A stretch of DNA of 64,000 bases from positions 1 to 64,000 of the forward strand of contig BPDI01000007.1 of assembly GCA_019654215.1 (NCBI GenBank), in the 5' to 3' direction. The first letter of the stretch is position 1; each line of letters opens with the position of its first letter. The translations under genes were made by a program, and so were the position numbers. Below are positions 28,211 to 37,833 of the stretch, piece after piece. The notes under the pieces are model-generated. The model was not told the origin of the DNA, searched no databases, and saw only the letters and a program-made list of their open reading frames with translations. Source of the stretch: Gammaproteobacteria bacterium. Lineage in GTDB: Bacteria > Pseudomonadota > Gammaproteobacteria > Pseudomonadales > Pseudohongiellaceae.

Positions 28211-30484
28211 ATGGAAATGAAAGTAAGTAGCCCAATCGTAAAACACTTGATACTAGTCGGAGGTGGGCACAGCCATCTGGCGGTACTGAAGTACTTGGGA
28301 ATGAATCCTGTGCCCGGGCTTGCAGTCACCCTAATCAGTCGCGATATTAATACGCCCTATTCAGGCTCTCTGCCTGGATACATTACTGGAGTCTATGAGT
28401 TTGACGAAATTCATATCGATCTACGCCCTCTTGCTCAGTTTGCAAATGCGCGAATTATTCAGGAAGAAATTCAGTCAATCGATTTAACAAAAAAAGAAAT
28501 TGGATTGCATGATCGGCCTACAATTTCATTCGATTTAATTTCGCTCAACATTGGTTCTAAGCCGGATGCATTTAATATTCCTGGTGCCCATGATTTTGCA
28601 ATCGGGATAAAACCCATCGATGAATTTCTTTCTAATTGGGATTCGATTCTTAAACTGGCCATCCATAGTCTGGAGCAGGATAAAGAATTCTCCATCGCCA
28701 TTGTCGGCGGCGGGCCAGCCAGTGTTGAACTAGCTTTTGCGACCCAATTTCGCATTCATCAAGAGCTGCAACTAAAGACCACTGAAAAATCTTTGCTCAA
28801 CATAAAAATAATCAGCGCAGATCAAGAACTCTTATGCCTGCACAATTCGAAAGTTCGCAGCTTTGCAAAAACCGAACTGGTAAAACGCAATATAGAGGTA
28901 ATATTAGAATCCTATGTCTCGGGATTTGAAGAGAACAAAGTGATTTGTGAAAATGGTAATACATATTCCGCTGATAAGGTCGTCTACGCTACCGGGGCCT
29001 CAATTCCTCCCTGGCCTGGAGAATGCGGACTGGCATTAACAGAAGACGGCTTTATCGAAGTGAACAGCCATCTGCAATCCACGTCTCATGAGTTTGTTTT
29101 TGCGGCGGGAGATGTGGCGGATATTCGAGGTGACCCGAGACCGAAATCTGGTGTTTATGCAGTTAGGCAGGGTCCTCCCCTAGCCAAGAATCTGGTACGT
29201 TATGCAACTGGCAAATCCCTGACTCGCTACAAACCACAACAACATGCCCTCGCACTATTGAGCATGGGTAATAAGTCAGCAATCGCTTCTCGCAATAATT
29301 TTTTCTTTCAAGGTCGTAGCGTCTGGTCTATCAAACACAACATAGATACAAGCTTTATAAAAAAGTACTCCAATCTACCGGAAATGAATGCGCAATTAGA
29401 TTTGGCTGAAGGACTGGTAGACAAGCAAACCGAACAGCAGCTTCGCAGCCATGCCTTGCGTTGTGCAGGATGCGGTGCAAAAGTAGCGAGCAATGTTTTA
29501 CAAGAAGTGTTGCAACAACTTTCAATAATTGATCGAGGCAATGTTCTAATTTCAGAAGCAACCACTGAAGATGCCTCATTGATAAAGCTGGATGACGGTA
29601 GAATTCTTGTTCAAAGCATCGATCAAATAAAAGCATTTGTTAATGATCCCTGGATATTTGGCCGCATTGCGACGAATCACTGCTTGAGTGATATCTACGC
29701 GATGGGATGTGAGCCCCATTCAGCACTGGCAGTTGTCGGTATACCCTTCGCAGCAAAAGACTTCAGTAGAGCGCAATTAAAAGAACTTATGCTTTCTTGT
29801 ACCGAAGCTCTAAATGAGCATAATTGCGCACTAGTTGGGGGGCATTCATCGGAATCAGAAGACTTGCATTTTGGTTTATGTGTAAACGGATTTATTGATG
29901 AAGAAAAACTATTAACCAAAGGAGGTATGCAAGGCGGTGATATTTTAATTCTCACCAAGCCACTCGGAACTGGAACACTTTTGGCGGCAGACATGCGCTA
30001 TAAAGCATCTCACAACTGGATGCATAATGCTCTGGAGCAAATGCTACAATCCAATAAAAGGGCGGCTGCATGTTTAATAAAACACAGCGCGACTGCTTGC
30101 ACTGACATTACCGGATTCGGCCTAGCCGGACATCTAATGGAGATGCTTTCAGCTAAAAACGCCGAAGTGCAACTTAGTTTGGGTGATATAGCTCCGCTGA
30201 ATGGTGCGTTAGATACGCTGCAACAAAATATTTTCAGCTCGCTGCACAACGACAACAAATTAATAGCAGCAAACAGCATCTATAATTACGAAGCTTTTGC
30301 TCACGATCCAAAATTTGAATTGCTGTTCGATCCCCAAACTGCCGGCGGGTTGCTTGCTTCGGTTCCCGATGAAAACGCCGAAGAATGTCTGCAGGAATTA
30401 AGAGAATATGGCTATTCGGATGCCAAGGCGATCGGACGAATTGCCAAGCTCGATGGCGACCTACCTTCCATCGTTCTTACTTAG
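28211..30484 (+). CDS. selD: Bifunctional NADH dehydrogenase-like / selenide, water dikinase (SelD) fusion
   Basis: 757 residues. The first 400 or so are an NDH-2-like FAD/NAD(P) oxidoreductase: LVGGGHSHLAVLKYLG, IVGGGPASVELAF and VFAAGDVADI. Then, after RSHALRCAGCGAKVAS, the SelD domain: the catalytic Cys in AGCGAK with the conserved Lys, DDGRILVQSIDQI, DPWIFGRIATNHCLSDIYAM, VGGHSSESEDL and TDITGFGLAGHL, ending with FDPQTAGGLLASV. SelD makes selenophosphate for selenocysteine and 2-selenouridine. The active site uses Cys, not Sec (no in-frame TGA). Fusions of this kind are known in proteobacteria; the oxidoreductase part may supply reduced selenium. No selA, selB, selU or selC is in the window. 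Confidence 0.9.
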   Translation: MEMKVSSPIVKHLILVGGGHSHLAVLKYLGMNPVPGLAVTLISRDINTPYSGSLPGYITGVYEFDEIHIDLRPLAQFANARIIQEEIQSIDLTKKEIGLHDRPTISFDLISLNIGSKPDAFNIPGAHDFAIGIKPIDEFLSNWDSILKLAIHSLEQDKEFSIAIVGGGPASVELAFATQFRIHQELQLKTTEKSLLNIKIISADQELLCLHNSKVRSFAKTELVKRNIEVILESYVSGFEENKVICENGNTYSADKVVYATGASIPPWPGECGLALTEDGFIEVNSHLQSTSHEFVFAAGDVADIRGDPRPKSGVYAVRQGPPLAKNLVRYATGKSLTRYKPQQHALALLSMGNKSAIASRNNFFFQGRSVWSIKHNIDTSFIKKYSNLPEMNAQLDLAEGLVDKQTEQQLRSHALRCAGCGAKVASNVLQEVLQQLSIIDRGNVLISEATTEDASLIKLDDGRILVQSIDQIKAFVNDPWIFGRIATNHCLSDIYAMGCEPHSALAVVGIPFAAKDFSRAQLKELMLSCTEALNEHNCALVGGHSSESEDLHFGLCVNGFIDEEKLLTKGGMQGGDILILTKPLGTGTLLAADMRYKASHNWMHNALEQMLQSNKRAAACLIKHSATACTDITGFGLAGHLMEMLSAKNAEVQLSLGDIAPLNGALDTLQQNIFSSLHNDNKLIAANSIYNYEAFAHDPKFELLFDPQTAGGLLASVPDENAEECLQELREYGYSDAKAIGRIAKLDGDLPSIVLT

Positions 30485-30602
30485 TAAATTACTGTTTTTA
30501 ATACGTTTTTTATTTATTTTTTCGGCCCCTCGTCAGGCGCTGCCTAGTAGAAACTATAGCTCTGCGGTATAGTTCAACCTTCTTCAGCGGTTTCACTCAG
30601 GA

Positions 30603-31330
30603 ATGTTTGTGAAAAAGAAATCTAAGATTGAAAAAATGTTTAATGTGCTCGCTTATACCAGCGTAGGGAGCAGTAATGATGCTCGAGAGTGCCCACGCCC
30701 AAGATTCAGCCAGCCGTGATGTTCTGGAAAGATACGGCAATCTAAACGTTACTCGCGAAGGCCCTACTATTGATGCAGAGCTTGCACAGAAAATGTTTCG
30801 CCGAGGCAACACCTATAGCAACTTGCAACGCTATGACGAAGCAATTGAAGAATATCGAAAAGCAATAAGCGCAGACCCAAACCATTCCGCAGCAATTCGC
30901 AATTTAGCAAATACATATTACTTCCTAGAAAGATATGATGAAACCAAGCCATTACTTGCTCGTTTTATTGAACTCGAAGACGCCGAAACTGCCGCTTTAA
31001 TTGCCGCAGTGGCCACGCTAGGTGAACTCGAACGACAATCTCGTAACTTCGAAGTATCTATTGGCTATGATTTGCGAGCGATTGAGTTAGACCCGAACAA
31101 TGATTCGCAGATCCATATTATGGCCAATACTTACAAAATGCCGGCGAAGCCGATAAAGCTATCGATGTTTATCGTGCCGGAATCGAGGTTATGCCAGACA
31201 ATGCATTTTTCTTTCGCAGTCTAGGTCGTATCCTGGAAGAGGAAGGCCGATTAGAAGAAGCTCTTTCTGAATATAAAACTGCGCAGAAAGGAACCCCGAT
31301 TCGGATTTCTATGTCAATCTGGTGGATTAA
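30603..31330 (+). CDS. Secreted tetratricopeptide-repeat protein, frame-broken
   Basis: Starts MFVKKKSKIEKMFNVLAYTS; after removal of one extra G near 30665 the frame joins AVMMLESAHAQDSASRD, giving a plausible signal peptide with AHA cleavage. TPR units follow: NTYSNLQRYDEAIEEYRKAI and RNLANTYYFLERYDETKPLL, then GYDLRAIELDPNND. After a shift near 31138 come DVYRAGIEVMPDNA and FRSLGRILEEEGRLEEALSE, ending at 31330 or slightly later. About 240 residues, periplasmic, with a role in protein-protein contact. No partner is evident. It converges on the aminopeptidase gene. Confidence 0.72.
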
Positions 31331-31354
31331 CTCGCCGCCGATTGGAAAACTAAT

Positions 31355-32415
31355 TTAATAATTTTCCAGTAAAAAATTTCTCTCCTCTTCGCTTAAAGCA
31401 ACTATACGCTGCACTTCGGCATAGAAATCTGGCATTACGCCTCGACCTGCTCTAATAAATTTTGAAGAATGGAACGTAGTCATTATAGGAACCAACAGTA
31501 GACAATTGCGCATTGTTTAATGATCTTGAAAACCAACTGTCGTATCCCCATAGCCATTCCAACTAGCTTTAAGATTTTCATATTCCTCGCGTAACCGGTT
31601 TTGTAAACCGGTTTTCTCTTCTCGTTTTCTTACCTCACTTAATTCCAGCTATAAAGTTCAGCGAATTGATCCCGAAATTCCGTAACCAAATCAATAAACT
31701 TTTGCTGTCGACTATGGGCTCTTTCTGCTATCGCGATGGTGTTGGCACGATTGGTGGCCTGAAGCCAGCGACGCAGCCCTTCTCTTTCAACCGCTGTGGC
31801 AAAGCTCTCATTAAAAGTGTATTGCCAGGCAGATAAGCTATCTGATGGGCAAGTTCATGAATAATTAATCCAGCCAATTGTAATTTGTGCGGGAAATAAC
31901 CGTGCTCAGCAACGAATCGTCGAACCAGCCTAGAGTCGAATAGGCATCTACCCCGCCGGTATACACATCGAAACCTTCATCTTCTAATTGCGTCGCATAA
32001 TTTAATGCGCTGGCCTCATTAAAATAACCGCGATAGGCGACGCAACCAGCAATAGGGAAACACCAGTTAATTGGGTCAGTTGAAAACTCCGGGGCTGCGA
32101 AAACATTCCACACTGCGTGTTCACGGTTTACATCAACATAAGTGGAATAATTGTTTGCAACCGGCAAATCTAAGTCATTCGCCGCGAATTCCGAATCTGC
32201 AAGACCTCGATAAACTTGCCTCTTAGCTTCTCTGACGTTTCCGCATCACTAAGTAGGTGCTGAATATCCTCTCGACCAAAAACGATTGCTAGCTGGCCAC
32301 GGGTTGCCTGGCCGTAATAACCAATGGTTTCACATGATATGAGAAAAATAGAAATTGCTAATAAGACAATTAGTTTGATCAAATTTGATTTACTAACAGC
32401 TAACTCAGGAATCAT
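31355..32415 (-). CDS. Predicted aminopeptidase (COG4324), frame-broken
   Basis: From ATG 32415: MIPELAVSKSNLIKLIVLL and a lipoprotein-like signal ending LISCETIGYYGQATRGQ. The frame shifts near 32170, then DREHAV-type segment VWNVFAAPEF, CVAYRGYF and DEGFDVYTGGVDAYSTLGWF, which identify the COG4324 family. The zinc motif IIHELAHQ lies in another frame near 31845-31865, followed by NESFATAVEREGLRRWL and, at the end, EERNFLLENY before TAA 31355. About 353 residues, normal length. Metallo-aminopeptidase function is predicted for the family, not proven. Start overlaps the last 11 bases of the yjbQ-like gene. Confidence 0.75.
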
Positions 32416-32839
32416 CCGTTTCCATACCTTGAATCGTGACAACAACCGAGCGGGATCCAACATAGTTACGATGCTCACCGAGATATAATCCCTGCCAGGT
32501 TCCCAGCAGTAATCTTCCACTTCCGATTGGTATGCTTAACTCTGAACCAAGCAATCCTGATTTGATGTGGGCCGGCATATCGTCAGGGCCTTCATAGGTA
32601 TGTTCATAGTAAGGAGCATTTTCTGGCGCCAGCTCATTTAAGTGACTTTCCATATCCCGACGTACTGAGATATCGGCATTTTCATTTATGCTTAAGGAAG
32701 CAGATGTGTGTTGCAATAGAAAGTGCGCGATACCCACTTTTACCATACGCATTTCTGGAAACTGACTGGTTATCTCATCAGTTATGAGATGGAAGCCGCG
32801 GCTTTTAGGAGACAATTGGATTTTTTTCTGTAACCACAT
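32405..32839 (-). CDS. YjbQ family protein (UPF0047)
   Basis: 144 residues, intact. Family signature: SRGFHLITDEITSQ, VGIAHFLLQHTSASLSINEN with the invariant HTSASL, and RDMESHLNELAP, then GSGRLLLGTWQGLYLGEHR. YjbQ-like proteins have been reported to have weak thiamine-phosphate synthase activity; the physiological role is unclear. The full length matches. It overlaps the aminopeptidase start and follows the glutaminyl cyclase gene on the same strand. Confidence 0.88.
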   Translation of the reverse strand: MWLQKKIQLSPKSRGFHLITDEITSQFPEMRMVKVGIAHFLLQHTSASLSINENADISVRRDMESHLNELAPENAPYYEHTYEGPDDMPAHIKSGLLGSELSIPIGSGRLLLGTWQGLYLGEHRNYVGSRSVVVTIQGMETDDS

Positions 32840-32863
32840 ACAAGAATAAAAAGTCTGTGAAGA

Positions 32864-33646
32864 CTAGGGCTCCACTAGCTCAATTTCGAAAAGATTGGCC
32901 CAATGCTTTCCGGTTACAAATAGTCTTTCGTTTTCTGCATCCCAGGCGATGCCATTGAGAACAGCTTCACGACTGCCTAACTGAGTTTCGTTACTTAATC
33001 CGGTTAAATCGATAAAGGAAGTAACCACACCATCTTCTGGATTAATCCTTACAATAAAATCTGTTTGCCAGACGTTTGCCCAGACTTCTCCATTAATGTA
33101 TTCCAACTCGTTAATATTTGTTAAAGGATTACCAGCAAAGGTGACGGTGATTCTTTTCTGCGGAACAAAGTTTTCAGTCTCCATGAATTGGAGTATTGCA
33201 GTACCGTCACTAAGAATTATGTGCTCACCATCGTAAGCTAGGCCCCACCCTTGAGTGGAATTATAGTGAGTACCCAATTGTTCAAAAGTGTTCTTATCCC
33301 AAACGAACACCATGTTCGAAGTCCAAGTGAGCTGATAAATTTTGTCGCCGACAACTTCAATCCCTTCCCCAAAATAACGGCGACTCAAGCGTTGAGTCAT
33401 TAAAACTTCGTTATCTTCCAAATTAATTTTCTTGAGAGTAGAAAGACCGTTCTTACCTGTGCCTTCAAACAGATATCCCTCGTGATAAATTAGACCCTGA
33501 GTAAAAGCATTTATATCATGTGGATAGGTGTTAATAATGCGATAACTGTATTCTTTCGGTGTTTCCTGGCTAATAACAGGAACAATTGAACCGCTAGCAA
33601 CAAAGGCCAGCAGCATTGAGAAAAGTGTGATCTTCAAATATTTCAT
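32864..33646 (-). CDS. Glutaminyl-peptide cyclotransferase (glutamine cyclotransferase)
   Basis: 260 residues from ATG 33646 (MKYLKITLFSMLLAF signal peptide). The open frame extends to 33766, but that would run into the divergent HINT gene, so I reject the longer start. Beta-propeller of the plant-type glutaminyl cyclase: NAFTQGLIYHEGYLFEGTG, then ILSDGTAILQF and NELEYINGEVWANVW, ending with LNGIAWDAENERLFVTGKHW. Secreted enzyme that converts N-terminal Gln to pyroglutamate on exported proteins. Zinc-free, in contrast to the animal type. Divergent from HINT. Confidence 0.9.
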   Translation of the reverse strand: MKYLKITLFSMLLAFVASGSIVPVISQETPKEYSYRIINTYPHDINAFTQGLIYHEGYLFEGTGKNGLSTLKKINLEDNEVLMTQRLSRRYFGEGIEVVGDKIYQLTWTSNMVFVWDKNTFEQLGTHYNSTQGWGLAYDGEHIILSDGTAILQFMETENFVPQKRITVTFAGNPLTNINELEYINGEVWANVWQTDFIVRINPEDGVVTSFIDLTGLSNETQLGSREAVLNGIAWDAENERLFVTGKHWANLFEIELVEP

Positions 33647-33713
33647 CACTGTTATAGAATGACCATAAATACGAGTAAATCCTATATTTCTTCCGACCAA
33701 TGCGGAGTCTTCC

Positions 33714-34061
33714 ATGTCAGATGATTGTCTGTTTTGCAAAATAATAGCCGGTACAATCCCTTCCACAGAAGTCTACCGTGATGAGGATGTTTTTGCATTT
33801 GAAGATATCAATCCTACAGCACCGATCCATACCCTGGTAATCCCAATCAAACACCTGAAAGACGTAGCCGCAGCGGAACAAGAAGACGCGGAGTTACTAG
33901 GAAAACTTATGTTGGCAGCTAACAAAATTGCCGATGAGAAGGGTCTTGGCGAAGAAGGTTTTCGCTATGTAATAAACACCGGCAGTCACGGTGGCCAAAC
34001 AGTCTTCCATTTGCATTTACATATAATTGGCGGCCGTCAAATGAGCTGGCCTCCAGGCTAA
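33714..34061 (+). CDS. Histidine triad (HIT) nucleotide-binding protein, HinT-like
   Basis: 115 residues, intact: CLFCKIIAGTIPSTEVYRDE at the N-terminus, FEDINPTAPIHTLVIP in the middle and the catalytic triad HxHxHxx as TVFHLHLHIIGGRQMSWPPG at the end. Purine phosphoramidase of the HinT type. Cytoplasmic. Its stop lies three bases before that of the leftward mtnA gene. The single + strand gene among leftward neighbours. Confidence 0.93.
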   Translation: MSDDCLFCKIIAGTIPSTEVYRDEDVFAFEDINPTAPIHTLVIPIKHLKDVAAAEQEDAELLGKLMLAANKIADEKGLGEEGFRYVINTGSHGGQTVFHLHLHIIGGRQMSWPPG

Positions 34062-34064
34062 CAA

Positions 34065-35143
34065 TTAGAGCAATTTCCTCAGAGAAGCTTCGTTCGCTTC
34101 AAACACACCCTTTTCAGTAATAATGCCGGTTACGAACTTCGCCGGTGTTACATCAAATCCATAGTTACTAACTGCTGTATTATTTGGGGCAATTTGCACT
34201 GACTCGATGTTTCCTTCCGCAGTTACTCCACTAATGTGACTAACTTCTTTTCCATCTCGTTCTTCAATTGGAATTGATTCCATGCCATCGACGATTGAAA
34301 AGTCAATCGTGGATACTGGCAAAGCCGCATAGAAAGGAATGTTATTGTGATGTGCAGCCAGGGCTTTTAAATAAGTACCGATCTTATTACAAACATCACC
34401 ACCCAATGTCGTCCGATCGCTCCCTACGATACAAACATCCACTTTACCCGTTTGCATTAAGTGACCCCCGGCATTGTCCACAATCAATGTGTTAGGAATT
34501 TGCTGTTGAGTGAGCTCCCAACAAGTTAATGAAGCTCCTTGATTTCGCGGTCGGGTTTCATCTACCCAGACATGTAATGGGATTCCTGCTTCATGAGCTT
34601 TGTAAATCACAGACAAGGCAGTTCCCCAATCCACCGTTGCCAGTGCTCCAGCGTTGCAGTGAGTTAAGATGTTTAATCGTTTTTTTGTTTCACCAATTTC
34701 CCGCCAATATTCTTGCAATATGCCTAAACCATGTTCACCAATAGCTTCACACACGGCGATATCTTCTTTTTCCATGAGTTGAGCTATCTCCAAAGCCTTG
34801 CCGGGTAAAGCATTAAAATCCAGGCCGTGAAGATATTCCTGAGTTCGTTGTAAAACCCACCTCAGATTAACGGCAGTTGGTCGCGTGTTTGCTAAAGCAT
34901 TAACCGCAGAATCTAGGTTCTTTGAATCATCACGCAATGCCAGATAGATACCGTAGGCAGCAGTAACTCCAATCAAAGGAGCGCCCCGAACTCGCATTGA
35001 GGAAATAGCCTCACAAGCATCTTCCAAAGATTGTAGGCTTAGGATTTTTATCTGATGGGGAAGATAGTCTGGTCGACAATGCAGATCTCATCAGTTTCTG
35101 GTTCGTACCAAATACTCTGTAACTGTTCGCCATCGATTTTCAT
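34065..35143 (-). CDS. mtnA: S-methyl-5-thioribose-1-phosphate isomerase, one N-terminal frameshift
   Basis: Isomerises methylthioribose-1-phosphate to methylthioribulose-1-phosphate in methionine salvage. Start ATG 35143 gives MKIDGEQLQSIWYEPE and, after one C restored in the CCCC run near 35060, HQIKILSLQSLEDACEAISS, then the 320-residue open frame with RVRGAPLIGVTAAYGIYLAL, the catalytic Cys in LTHCNAGALATVDWGTAL and the Asp in IVGSDRTTLGGDVCNKIGTY. About 359 residues, as expected. Eighteen bases after the stop of the aldolase/SDR fusion on the same strand, so probably the second gene of that operon. Confidence 0.92.
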
Positions 35144-35161
35144 TTTATTGCGGCGACCCGT

Positions 35162-37140
35162 TTAGATAACTCGTTCATTACCGCCATCGATTGGCAACTG
35201 CGAGCCGGTTGTTTTATCGAGTGAATTGCCAGCGAAAAGCGCAACTGCACGAGCTACATCTTTCGAACTCACTTCAGTTTTCAATACGTTTGAGGTCTTG
35301 TATTCCTCGACACTCATCCCGTAATTTTCTGCTCTGGAAGCTAAGACTTCATCAGTCCAGAGTGCCGTATCATAAACTGCATTCGGATGCAGAGCATTTA
35401 CGCGAATACCGTCTGCTCCAAGCTCTAGCGCTGCAACCCTGGCCATCTGGGTTAATCCTGCTTTCGCCGATGAATACGCTGCTGCTCCCTTTCCCGGCGC
35501 GGGTACATTCTTAGAAGCAACGATAACCACTGCAGGATCGAAGCCTTCTTTTAGAAAAGGAAGACTCGCGCGCATGATGCGCATGTGAGAACTGAGATTT
35601 AACTCGAGGGATTTCTCCCAGTTCGAATCGTCCATGGCCTCGATATTCTGGCTCTCAGGAAAATTTCCCGCATTGCTCACTAAAATATCGATTCCACCAA
35701 AAAATTGAATCCCCGCCAGGAGCGCTGCTTCGATTTCTTCTGGATTGGTCACATCACAACGCACAGACAGCACCATTGGATTATCGAATTTGCTTGTAAG
35801 TTGTTCATCAATGTCCAGAGCAATAACCACCGCACCCAGAGAAACTAATTCGTTTACACAGGCCTCTCCGATACCTGACGCTGCGCCCGTTACAACTGCT
35901 ATCTTCCCTTCAAATTCTGCACGGGTGGCACCGGATTTTAGTTTCGCCTGTTCCAGCTCCCAATATTCAACATCGAATAAATCTGAACGAGGCAATGTCT
36001 GCCAGCCACCTAATGCCTCACCCTGTTGAATAGCACGAATCGTGTGCTGTGTAATGTCACTGACAATTTCCAGGCGTTTTCGATTCCCCGCCAGATAAAC
36101 ATGCCTTTGTTCTTCCACACGCCATATCTAGGCATAGTATCTAAACATTGGTGAGCATCTGTTGCGTGTTCCTGAAAGTATTCTCGATAAGTATTCTCAA
36201 ACTTTACCAGCTCCGCAGCCGGCTCTGCATCAAATACGGCGGCAAATGCTTTGGCATGAATAGTGTGATCTGGTGTTAGTGGTCCGCAGGTTGCCAGGTC
36301 CGCCACATTATTAAGGGAAGCAAACCCCGTTGCTTCCTGTGTAGTATCCAGACGAACCAGAACGGGATTTCCAAATAATTTTCCCGCCGCTCGTCTCAGC
36401 TTCACAATTTGCAAGCAGTCGTCTCCATCTATATTGCTTTCCGCATGAGCGACAGTATTGGTATCAGTATTACTGGTAATAAAATCTTCCGCCTTGGCGA
36501 CAAGCTTGATCATGTTGTCATAGCTGATCTTTGCATCTTCATGGAAGGTAAAAATGCCGTGATGTAAAAGTACGATTCCTTTCAGAGTGGACCAATCCAA
36601 ATCGCGGGTCGCTTCTGCTACCTGCCGTGCCAAAATAAAGCCGGGCATGATGTAGGGAAGTATAAGTACTTCATCCCCATAAATTTGTTTTAAGTGCTCG
36701 TCACCGTTTGGTGTATTGCTGATAGTTACCACTGCATCAGCGTGGCTGTGGTCAACATATTTATGCGGAATCAATGCATGAAGAATGGCCTCAACCGAAG
36801 GCGTCGGACCTTGAGGATCTAATAAAGCCAGTCGCAACTGGCGCATCATTTCACTGTCACTGAGTGACTTCAGATCACCCAATCGCAATAAATAGTCAAG
36901 TCGAACCGGTGGAAATCCAGCCGCTTCGATTGTCCGTAGATCCCAACCAGAGCCTTTAACAAACAGAACCTTTTCTTCTTCACCGAATACAGTTTCTGCA
37001 GTTCCTTTAACTGAAGTATTACCTCCACCGTGAAGCACCAGATCTTCTTCTTCGCCAAGCAAGTTCGAAGTAAATACACGCATGGCGACTTCATCATCAC
37101 CTATTTCTTCTAATCTGCTTTTGTCCCAACGGTTTCTCAT
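35162..37140 (-). CDS. Bifunctional class II aldolase / short-chain dehydrogenase, one frameshift
   Basis: About 659 residues. N-terminal class II aldolase/adducin domain: LVLHGGGNTSVKG, SVEAILHALIPHKYVDHSHAD (Zn-binding His residues) and LLHHGIFTF. The frame shifts once near 36105. The C-terminal SDR domain has VVTGAASGIGEACV, DILVSNAGNF, the YSSAKAG Tyr-Lys pair and QLPIDGGNE near the end. The architecture matches fused rhamnulose-1-phosphate aldolase / lactaldehyde dehydrogenase enzymes. Because mtnA follows at 18 bases, the sugar phosphate is more likely methylthioribulose-1-phosphate, cleaved to dihydroxyacetone phosphate and a methylthio-aldehyde (the DHAP shunt), with the SDR acting on the aldehyde. 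That assignment is an inference from context. Confidence 0.85.
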
Positions 37141-37177
37141 GGATCTATAGTTCTAAATTTTCTTTAGAATACAAACA

Positions 37178-37208
37178 AAAAACGCATCTTCAAAGAAGAT
37201 GCGTTTTT
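37178..37208 (-). terminator. Rho-independent terminator of exbD
   Basis: Perfect 14-bp stem AAAAACGCATCTTC (37178-37191) and GAAGATGCGTTTTT (37195-37208) with an AAA loop. T-tracts occur on both strands. It lies 24 bases beyond the exbD stop and ahead of the aldolase/SDR start. Confidence 0.92.
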
Positions 37209-37231
37209 CTTAAATTTGAGTACTTCTAGAA

Positions 37232-37654
37232 TTAGTTAGGTTCAACAATCGAGATGTTTGCCATTCCAGCTTGTCGGGCTGCGTCCATAATCATTACCAA
37301 AGTAGATACATCGGAAGAATTATCAGGCTGGATAATTACAGAAGCCGCTGGATTTTCTGCTTTCAATTGGTCGATATTAGAACGAATCTGCGTCTCAATA
37401 ATTGGACGTGGATTACCGTTCAAAATAATTTCGTTATTAGGGCCAATCTCGAACAGAATGTTTCGCGGCTCATCATCCTCTGGAGGTGGAGGGTTATCAT
37501 TATTGTTATCACTACTTGCTGCACTAATTGCAGTTTCTGATAGAAAGGTAGCGGTCACAACGAAGAAAATTAGGAGAATAAACACCACATCAAGCATGGG
37601 TGTTAAATCAATCTTGGCATCATCTGCCGATTTGCGACCAGCGATCTTTTTCAT
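37232..37654 (-). CDS. ExbD/TolR family biopolymer transporter, orphan
   Basis: 140 residues, intact. Cytoplasmic N-terminus (KKIAGRKSADDAKIDLTPML), then the single membrane helix with the proton-path Asp: LTPMLDVVFILLIFFVVTA. Periplasmic part has an unusual acidic, Asn- and Pro-rich linker (residues about 48-63) before the folded domain (ILFEIGPNNEIILNG; VIIQPDNSS; VMDAARQAG-like segment). ExbD with ExbB energises TonB. No exbB or tonB neighbour is seen, so it is an orphan copy or part of a scattered set. Good match to MotB/ExbD motor stator helix. Confidence 0.88.
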   Translation of the reverse strand: MKKIAGRKSADDAKIDLTPMLDVVFILLIFFVVTATFLSETAISAASSDNNNDNPPPPEDDEPRNILFEIGPNNEIILNGNPRPIIETQIRSNIDQLKAENPAASVIIQPDNSSDVSTLVMIMDAARQAGMANISIVEPN

Positions 37655-37833
37655 TTTTCTGTCCTGCCTGCCCTGCTTTCAACAGCTTACATAGATAAGC
37701 GAGAGTATATCAGCGACATAGCCAGAAGCAACTCCGCCTCTAAGGTCTTGTCGATCCTACGAAAATATCAAGTAAAGCCAATGACTTACTTGTATTCTCT
37801 TCAAAATTTACCCACATTATTTGTGGGAAGGTG

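Noticed and set aside
28211-30484. Possible selenocysteine in the SelD active site
   Set aside because: The active-site codon region has Cys and the frame contains no internal TGA, so no recoding is needed.
33647-33766. Upstream extension of the glutaminyl cyclase frame to 33766
   Set aside because: It would overlap the divergent HINT gene and place the signal peptide internally; ATG 33646 gives a proper signal peptide.
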